Assembly: GCA_021464415.1 (NCBI GenBank)
Contig: CM038465.1
Span: 22,413,839-22,477,838 of the forward strand
Reading direction: 5' to 3'
Source: Lonicera japonica
Taxonomy: Eukaryota > Streptophyta > Magnoliopsida > Dipsacales > Caprifoliaceae
DNA length: 64,000 nucleotides
The position numbers were made by a program, and so were the translations under genes. Below, in pieces: positions 56,341 through 64,000 of the stretch; the first letter of the stretch is position 1, and each line of letters starts with the position of its first letter. The notes below the pieces were generated by a model. It was not told the origin of the DNA. It saw only the letters and a list, made by a program, of their open reading frames with translations, and searched no databases.

Positions 56341-58074
56341 CAACAGTGCCATCAGGTTTTAATTTCTTTTTAAGTATCCACTTACAACTTATGGTTTTAC
56401 AACCAGGAGGAAGGTCTACTAGATGCCAAGTTCTATTTGATTCTAAGGAATCCATTTCATCGTTAATGGCTTCTTGCCAAAGGTCAGCCTCTAAAGAAGA
56501 CAATGCTTCTTGAATAGTGGATGGATCATCTTCTAAAGTGTATGCACAAAAATCAGGCCCAAAGTCTTTATTGGTTCTAACTCTTTTACTTTTCCTAGGT
56601 TCAACTGATGTATCATGGTGCACGGTACTGGCAGGTAAGATAGAGCTAGAAGGTAGTGAGCTACCCCCACTATTCTTCAATTCAAAAGGGAATTTATTTT
56701 CATAGAAATCTACATCATTAGATTCAATAATAACTTGATTTTTCATGTTATAAAATTTATATGCCTTGCTATTAACTGCATAACCAATAAAAGCACATTC
56801 ATAGGCACGACTAGCAAGTTTAGACCTTTTAGGATCAGGTATACGCACATAAGCAAGACAGCCCCAAACACGTAAATGAGAAATATTGGGTTTCTTATTT
56901 TTAAGAATTTCATATGGGGACACTTTCAATTTTGTTTTAGGCACACAATTAAGGATATGGCAAACAGTCAATAATATTTCTCCCCACCAATGATTAGCAG
57001 CTCCTGAATTCAACAAAGTGGGAACTATTAATTCAACAAATGTTCTATTTTTTCTTTCAGCTTTTCCATTCATTTCAGGAGAATAGGGAGCAGTTGTCTC
57101 ATGAATAATTCCATGGTGAGCATAGAAATTAATAAAATCAGTTGAGTTATATTCAGTGCCTCTATCACTACGTAATCTCTTTATATTCGTACTAAACTGA
57201 TTTTTAACTTCAGATATGAATACTTTAAACATATCAATTGCTTCACTTTTATTTTTCATGAGATAAACATATGTGTAATTTGAATTATCATCAATAAAAG
57301 TAATGAAATACCGTTTTCCATTACGAGTTAAAACACCATCAAATTGACATATATCAGAATGAATTAAATCAAACGGTTCAGATTCTCTAGTGACAGATTT
57401 ATGTGGCGTTTTTCTAATTTCAGCTTGGCTACATAATTCACATTTTTCGAAATCATCAAGTGACAGTAGTGGAATCAGTCCTATATTACTCATGTTCTTA
57501 ATTAAACGTTTATTCACATGACAAAGGCTAGCATGCCAAATATTAAAAGAACACAACATATAAGTAGAAGTGATTTTATTAGCCTCAGCGTTCAACTTGA
57601 ACATCCCCTCACACGCATAACCCTTTCCCACAAATACACCATTTTTAGTTAGAGTAAACAAATCTGCCCCAATGGTTTGAACAAAGCCAACTTTATTAAG
57701 GAAGTAACCCGAAACAAGATTCTTCCTAATTTCTAGAGTATGCAGAACATCCTTAAGGACGATAGTCTTTCTAGAAGTAAATTTTAACTCGACATCACCT
57801 GTGCCAGCAACATTAGTGGTGTGGGAATCAGCCAACAACACTTTCTTATCCACAGTATCAGAATAGGTTTTAAACAGAGCACGATCATGGCAGATATGGC
57901 GAGAGGCGCCAGTATCCACCCACCATCCTTCAGAACCAGATAGCAGATTAATTTATGTTATCATAGCCACTAAGGGCTCTTCTTTAGTAACATTTGCCTG
58001 AGGAACTCTGCGTTTGTTTTAACAATTTCTTGCCATATGACCAGGCTTTTCATAGTGATAGCAAGAGAACACAC

Positions 58075-58147
<73 letters not shown>

Positions 58148-58956
58148 GCCTGGCCATTTATGTTTTGGTTCTGAGTTTGGTTGTTTCTATTCTGGTTCCC
58201 ATACCAGATCGCATTATTTCCACCGTTATGATTTTTCATATTTTTTTGGTTTGGCCTCAGAGCAGGAGGGGTGTTGTTCAAGCGATTTTGATTTTGATTA
58301 CGGTTATGATTTTTGTTAAAAACAACCAGAACCTCATCATTCCGATCTTGCTTACAGTTTTCCTCCTCAATCCTGAAGTTTGTAATCAAACTTTCAAGTA
58401 AAAACTCTTTAGATTTGTGACGCAAACTATTTTTAAAATCTTTCCAGCCATGGGGTAATTTATCAATCAAAACTACCACTTGAAACTGCTCATCAAATTT
58501 CACCCCTTTAGAAATAATCTCATGTGCAATTTTCTGAAGTTCGTGAGACTGTGTAACAATAGACTTGTCGTCCGTCATCTGAAATTTCAGATAACGAATG
58601 ACAGCATATTTTTTACACCCAGCCTCTTCAGTGTCATATTTCTTTTGAAACGAATCCCAAATTTCTTTTGCGGATTTGTACGGGAGGTAAACATCATAAA
58701 GCTCGTCATGAAGAGCATTCAAGATCAGATTTCTGCAAGCATAATCATTGTCTTCCCAAGTTTTGAGAGTCTTATGATCTGCCTCATAAATCGGATTAGG
58801 GAAGGTGGGTTTTTCAAAAACACAAGCAGATTCCACCTTCTAAAGAGTTAAGTAAAAAAACATTTTTTGTTTCCACCTCTTAAAGTGCAGACCCTCAAAT
58901 TTGAAAGGTTGATTCAATGAGCCAGAAGCAGCAGATTGTTTATGTTCATTAGCCAT
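56338..58956 (-). pseudogene. Copia B gag-pol (gag, protease, integrase, start of RT)
   Basis: Same family as copia A. Frame from ATG 58956; Gag (WDSFQKKYDTEEAG), then an (ATT)n tract at 58078-58147 that is longer than in A and shifts frame, so Asn codons become Ile codons. The knuckle is broken (second Cys to Tyr, then a stop). Protease DTGASRHICHD, integrase core HSDICQFDG ... RSDRGTEYNS ... NGKAERKNRTF, then WKYILKKK-type RT start ending at KPDGTV. TAG near 58843. The rest of RT, RNase H and the 3' LTR are deleted at the junction at 56338. Confidence 0.92.
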
Positions 58957-58999
58957 GACAGAAGTTACAAGAAATAGCAGATAAGGAACGTCTTAAAAT

Positions 59000-59725
59000 T
59001 GTTGTTTAAATATGAACTGCAGAATCAAAATAGACAAGGTAGAGAGTACACCGGGTTGAGTCGCGGACTAAGTCTCTCTCTTTAAGACGTTTCGCGGCTC
59101 TGCCCGGAATTGTGCTAGCAGTTCTGATTATGCCATGCCGTCCCCAGGATGAAACAGCCCAGATACCCTCCGTACAATCGCTCGACAATAACGCTCTTTT
59201 AATTGCTCGGGATCGGAAAATTTTTACAGCCGGAGGCTTAATTGTTTCTTCCTTGTCGGAAGCAAAAAAAATTTTAAGGCTCTTTTAAGATTTTCGTTAA
59301 AATAAAGTTATTTTTTGAAAACTATTTTTGATCCGTTTAAAAGGGATAAAGTTCAAACCAAGAAATCACTTTGAGGAAAATCCGCAAAGGTGGAAGAAAA
59401 CACGGAGGAAATTATGGGAGCGTGTGGAGGAAAATGAGGGAGCCTTTTCTCTTTCCTTTTTTTTATTTAATAAATAAAATTCTTTAAATGTATTTTGTAT
59501 AAAATGATAATACACTACACACGACAAGCCCAAGTCCTCACCCAATAGTACAAAAGTGTAATGCTCAAAGGGCTTAAGCCCTTAAGCAAATTCTACCATA
59601 TAAAGACCCATGAAAGGTTTTTATATCTCTCCTACGTGGGACTTGGGATAACATTACATCATCACATCACACACATCACATCACATTCAATCTTTGTTTT
59701 GTTTTTGTTTTTTATCTTTAAATAC
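59000..59725 (-). repeat. Copia B 5' LTR, right end degraded
   Basis: Homologous to the copia A LTRs: TGTTG start, GAGTACACCGGGTTGAGTCG, TTCTTTAAATGTATTTTG and CTTTAAATACA blocks. It has several indels, and the terminal CTCCAACA is missing, so the outer end is only approximate. Confidence 0.85.
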
Positions 59726-60115
59726 ACAAAACACTTAAATATTATATATAAGAATTATGTATGTATTCCGAAAAGACTTGTTTTCTAATGCGATGCCCCA
59801 TTAGTGTGGTACCAGATGTTTATGGACTGCAATAACCACTTGAAAATGAACCAGTTTTTATTTATTATAGCATATCAGAAATACTAGCTAAGAAGTAAAA
59901 ATTGACAAGAAGATCGAGAACGAGTGCCTTACATATATGTTTGACAACAATTAAACAATATATAGTTTAATACCTAACTTATCCGCTAGAGTCAGATATA
60001 TAATATATAATTATGTGACATTGGAAAACAAAGATACAACACAACCAAACCATAGATATATATATATATACACAAATAGAAACACACACATAGTAGCACT
60101 AGAAGATGACGTTAT
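59726..60115. other. AT-rich intergenic sequence
   Basis: No gene seen. It ends with GTTAT (60111-60115), the left target duplication of the next solo LTR. Confidence 0.55.
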
Positions 60116-62433
60116 TGTAACACCACATGTTTTGATAGGTGTATTTATTCTTAATTTAGTTAGCTAATTGTCCAATTCATTCGTACACTTAGACAAGTCC
60201 GAATGTTCCAACATGTCACTTTGGTGTTATGGATAAAATATTTACATATGTGGCAGTGCAGTTACCATTTTGATCATATCTTTTCACTCAGAACTCCGTT
60301 TTGGCGTTCTTTAATATCGTAGAGAGAAGAGACTCGAGCTAAAACTTCTTCCTACTGAAAATTTTCCAGTTCGGACATTTAGTAGCCTAAAAATAGCTCC
60401 TAAGATACTGGTCAGGCACAGTGACGTAAAAACAGGGGATTTTGGTAATTTTCTTTTTTTTTTCCCACTTATACTCTTCTCTTCTACACACTTCTCATTT
60501 TCTCCTTCTCCAAACCCACGAAAAAACAGAGCGTTCTCTCTATTTCCCTCATCTTAAAACCTTGATTCATCACAAATTAAACCACTAAGTCCATTCTACT
60601 ACTAGAAATCACAAGCTAGCAACATCATCAACAAGATTTCATCATCCTCCTCCTTTGAATCATTCAATTCATCCAAGGATCCTTCAAGCTCTTCATACAC
60701 AACTACTTCAATTCTTCATCAATCCTCTATTTGAGGTGGGAACATGAGTAAACTTCTCTTCTCTACTCTAATTTACATGTTTTATACTCTAGAATGTTAA
60801 TTTTGAGTTCCATCCATATGAATCCTAGATTTGCTATTTTAGAGAAGAGATGATTTTCTAAATTTCTATTAATTGAACTATGAAGTTGTGATGATGGTAT
60901 TTGATATATGAATTTGCAAGTTTTATTGTTATATGGGTTTACTAAAATGTTTAAGTAAGCAAAAATGAATTTTTGCTACTGTTTTGGTATATTTCGAGCT
61001 GGTTATTGATGAGTGATATTAGATATCAAGTATGTATTTCAAAATATGGTTCAACATCTAGCATATGGCTTTGGAATCACTCAAAAATGATGAAAAATGA
61101 ATTTTTGGTGAATTTTACAAGTTTGGTGGATGATAACGATTTCTACGCGGAAATGTTAAAATTTTTGTATTATATCTCATATTATTCTCCAACGTTTGGA
61201 TTAATTATTTTGACTAGTGAACTAGATCACTTTTATGATGGAATTTGAGAATCTAAGATGCTCATTAAGTTATAATTCTTGGAGGAATATATTGTAGTTG
61301 TTTTATTTGTAAAAATAAATAATAATTGAATCGGTTATTGTGGTTTTCTCAAGTTTTTGGCATGGTGAGTCCATTTCCTAGCTCAGTTTTCTCGATCGGT
61401 GGCAGTAGGTGGTCGGTTTGAGACTCCCCATTTCCGTAAAACCTTGCCCGTAAATTATTGGTATAATTGAATAAGTTTACTTTAAAAATTATTTATGGAA
61501 TTTACTTTAGTGTTGGTACTTAAACTTGGTTTAAAGACACATTTAAGGTAAATTGTGTATTGTATGGATATTATACTTGTGCTTGTATTTGTGGTTGGTT
61601 TGTAAGTTGGGACGGAAAGCCCCTCGGATGAAAAGACCGGAAACCGTGCACGGAAGCAAGTAAGAGGTGCCACCGCCACGGGGTGAGAAGCCCCCGAATG
61701 GGGACCACCACATTAGCATTTATGGAGTAACCATTCATTATGTATGTGTTACTAGTTTTTTTGAAATTTATATTCGGTTATTATTCCTCTACACAATAAA
61801 ATTAAATGTGTCGATTTTATAATTTATATATCCCTTAACAAAGTGCCAACATTGTTTATGATTCTTATATGAGTTTAATGAGGCATGATTATTTCCTTTG
61901 TTGAATTCCATTATACTTTGGAGCCTTATTTATTAGACTTGTTTACAATTTTAATAGTTCAATTAATAGTTTCATTTTGCACTCGTGTTTCCATTGGGCT
62001 TTTTAGCTCACGTTTTCCCTCCACAGGTATACAATCTGATCGTGTAGTAGATGATAAGGAAAAGGGGAAAGGATGAGGTTGCATGCGATAGAGTACATCC
62101 TTGATACCAACTAAACCTTGTGTAGTCTTCATGTAGAAGACTTTGGTTTGTTTCTTTTGGGTTTTATTAATAATATGTTGTGGTTATGTAATATTAATGG
62201 AAAATATTTTGTGGAGAACTTATGGTTTTATGTATATATGACTTTTATATTTAATGAGTTTGATAATGTTTTTGTGATTTGGTCAACAGTTTGTATCGTG
62301 TAAAATTTTTAGATTTATTTATAGGAAACTTCAGTTGGTCTTATGTGCGTCCATTATCCAAATTTATATCCGCCCTGTAGGTGGATACCGTAGCGTCCCC
62401 GCTACCCCGGGGTGTGGGATTCGGGGCGTTACA
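60116..62433 (+). mobile_element. Chromovirus-like solo LTR (2318 bp), TSD GTTAT
   Basis: Starts TGTAACACCAC and ends GGGGCGTTACA, with perfect 5-bp flanks GTTAT (60111-60115 and 62434-62438). Contains CTCCTTCTCCAAACCC and GAGGTGGGAACATGAG blocks and GGGACGGAAAGCCCCTCGG near 61610, which are features of plant Tekay/Del-type LTRs. Small open frames inside are not genes. No internal region, so a solo LTR. Confidence 0.9.
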
Positions 62434-62671
62434 GTTATGCAATTCTAACATATATAATTAAGCTTATTTATTTAAATTTTATCACTTCTAATCAAACGGT
62501 CCCATTGATTGTCGTAAAGTGGGGAGAAACAAGAATAACGTGAGGGAACGGCACACGAGTTCAGAAACTGCAGCCATACCAATCGGCAAGAAGCAAAAAA
62601 ATCAATTATCATCGTCATCATCAACACAAGAAGTAAAGGTGACTGCAGATGCATAGGCAGCCACAAATGTA
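62434..62671. other. Host sequence
   Basis: Short host stretch after the solo LTR; no gene seen beyond the fragment that follows. Confidence 0.5.
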
Positions 62672-62964
62672 AGGTGGACGTTACCCAATTCCCGATATTC
62701 TATACATAAACAGCTCCGTAGTAGCCTTGAACCCAACTATTTACTAAATGTGCATAACAGTTGACAAAAGCCGTGAAGAGGCTCCAGAAGGCCTGCAACC
62801 ACATAGCAATATGGCTGAGCTTGAATGATGAGAAGCAAGCTAAATGGTCACAAAGCAAAGTCATAAAATAAATGGTTGAAGCTGCGAAACCAAAGGAGAC
62901 GATACCTCATGGCAGTGAAGAAACCTGCGGAGTACTCCATCCTTCTTGTGTTATCGCGCGGTGT
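62672..62964 (-). pseudogene. Inverted copy of the exon-like fragment at 1083-1376
   Basis: On the - strand it reads ATGGAGTACTCCGCAGG, then GTTGCAGGCCTTCTGGAGCC, then GGGTTCAAGGCTACTACGGAG, matching the left-hand copy. The frame after the TTGCAG reads AFWSLFTAFVNCYAHLVN then WVQGYYGAV and TAG. Similar in length to the other copy; unknown protein. Confidence 0.45.
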
Positions 62965-63283
62965 AATTTTAGTATGATTTGAGTCAATTTGTCATGCGTC
63001 CGTAATCTGAAAATTGAAATACAAGATTAATGTGGCAATGATCAATGATTGAATTTACATGTGTGAAAGAGAGAAGAGTTGGTGGAAATATCAAGTTGAG
63101 AATTTTCATTCACAATAGGAAATTTTTTTTTATAAAGGGGGTGGAAATATCAATGGTGAATTTCATTAATTCTTAGAATTTTCAATGAGAAGAGAAAAAT
63201 TACTTTTTGTTTTCTTCAAATTTAAATAGGTGGATGAAGTAGTTTTGAACTTAACTAAGTGTATACGGCTTGAAAACCATTAC

Positions 63284-63440
63284 TGAAAGCATTTATTTGT
63301 CACAGATTTTGGTCCTGTCACAAATAAAATTATTTGTCACGGTTAGATACATTCCCGTTACAAATAAGAAGTTATTTGTGATGGTTAAACATAAAACCGC
63401 GATAAATAATCTCATTTGCCGCGACTTAGTGCGCTACAAA
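63284..63440. repeat. Three tandem hairpin units (TTATTTGTCACGG type), CACTA-like end
   Basis: Units of about 40-46 bp, each an imperfect inverted repeat: TTTATTTGTCACAG/CTGTCACAAATAAA, TTATTTGTCACGG/CCCGTTACAAATAA and a more diverged third. They are followed by TTAGTGCGCTACAAAAAA, which resembles the CACTACAAAAA end of CACTA (En/Spm) transposons. The opposite end is not identified. Confidence 0.45.
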
Positions 63441-63481
63441 AAATATATATTATTAAGCAACAATACAAATATTTTGAATAA

Positions 63482-64000
63482 TCTCTACTATATATAAAAG
63501 TACGAATAATTTAAGTTTTTTTTCCCTTTTTGTGAAGACAAGTATGCCTCTTAATAATAAACAAAAGATTTTAAGATTTACATTAACTTTATTTGGTTAA
63601 AATAATTAAACAAATTTTTTAAGATTTACTTTAAATAAAACCATAGTGTATAATTTTGATTTGTGTAAAATTTACACGTTTTGTAAAAAAAAGGTCTCCA
63701 ACAATCTTTTAATAAACTTTGACTTGTGTAAAAACGTTGTGTAAAATACAAACCCAATTTACACGACCACGTCAGATAATCTCGCGTCTATTTTTCCTCA
63801 TCTTGTAAATAGAAATAAATGGATTTGAAAAGTAAGGCAATAAATATAGGATAAGTTCTACTTGTGTGTATCTAATTGGTAGTTTAATATTTATACAAAT
63901 CTCTAAAACAGACTGTTGGAGTACAAAATGAATTCTTTATTATTTTTATGTAAATCCCACTTTGACACGTATGATTTACACAAAATTTATGCAAGACGAT
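63482..64000 (+). mobile_element. Helitron 5' end, open to the right
   Basis: TCTCTACTATATATAAAAG is the typical plant Helitron 5' terminus, preceded by A at 63481. No CTRR hairpin end is found before the window stops, so the element continues outside. Confidence 0.6.

Overview
This is a window of angiosperm nuclear DNA, most likely from a eudicot. The evidence is spliced genes with GT-AG introns, plant LTR retrotransposons, plant mobile domain (PMD) genes, Helitron ends, and AT-rich spacers. The species cannot be named from the sequence. Host genes are sparse. I support two: an NDR1/HIN1-like LEA_2 membrane protein gene (1866-2564, +) and a two-exon, cysteine-rich, defensin-like secreted peptide gene (exons 40967-40814 and 39062-38902, -). 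The rest is mostly nested transposable elements.

Layout. 1-2723: host DNA with the LEA_2 gene. 2724-22502: a 19.8-kb Ty3/gypsy element of Tat/Ogre type on the - strand (E1), with both LTRs. It carries a decayed gag-PR-RT-RNH-aRNH-INT. Between pol and the 3' LTR it has a second, oppositely transcribed cassette of two PMD-type genes: gene A with five exons and gene B with one. A solo LTR with an exact target duplication (7042-8660) and a 70-bp minisatellite fill intron 1 of gene A. 22503-28746: pieces of a chromovirus-like LTR, interrupted by a small non-autonomous LTR element (23104-26709). 30656-31592: a non-autonomous Helitron. 32592-38746: a complete but decayed Ty1/copia element (copia A, TSD GGTAT), ending about 155 bp past the stop codon of the defensin-like gene. 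43695-53175: the 3' portion of a second Tat/Ogre-type element (E2, + strand). It keeps the last 35 codons of integrase, the same antisense genes B and A, a 3' minisatellite and one LTR. 55714-59725: two unrelated copia remnants fused head to head. 60116-62433: a chromovirus-like solo LTR with TSD GTTAT. 63482 to the end: a Helitron 5' end running out of the window.

How it works together. The most unusual feature is regulatory. In E1, the LTR promoter and the promoters of both antisense PMD genes each carry clustered copies of one 12-bp palindrome, TGTCGCGCGACA, just upstream of a TATA box, often spaced at about 21 or 31 bp. In E2 the same three promoters carry a different palindrome family, (A/G)CCGTACGG(C/T) with an extra A on the left, repeated every 19 bp. 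So each element has a private cis-code shared by its sense LTR promoter and its antisense gene cassette, and the code has been replaced between two clearly homologous elements. I propose, as inference, that an element-encoded PMD protein or a host factor reads these boxes. This would resemble the way VANC proteins of VANDAL transposons recognise family-specific repeated motifs and counter silencing. Gene B of E2 is fully open and gene A of E2 has only one visible stop, so this cassette decayed more slowly than E1 pol.
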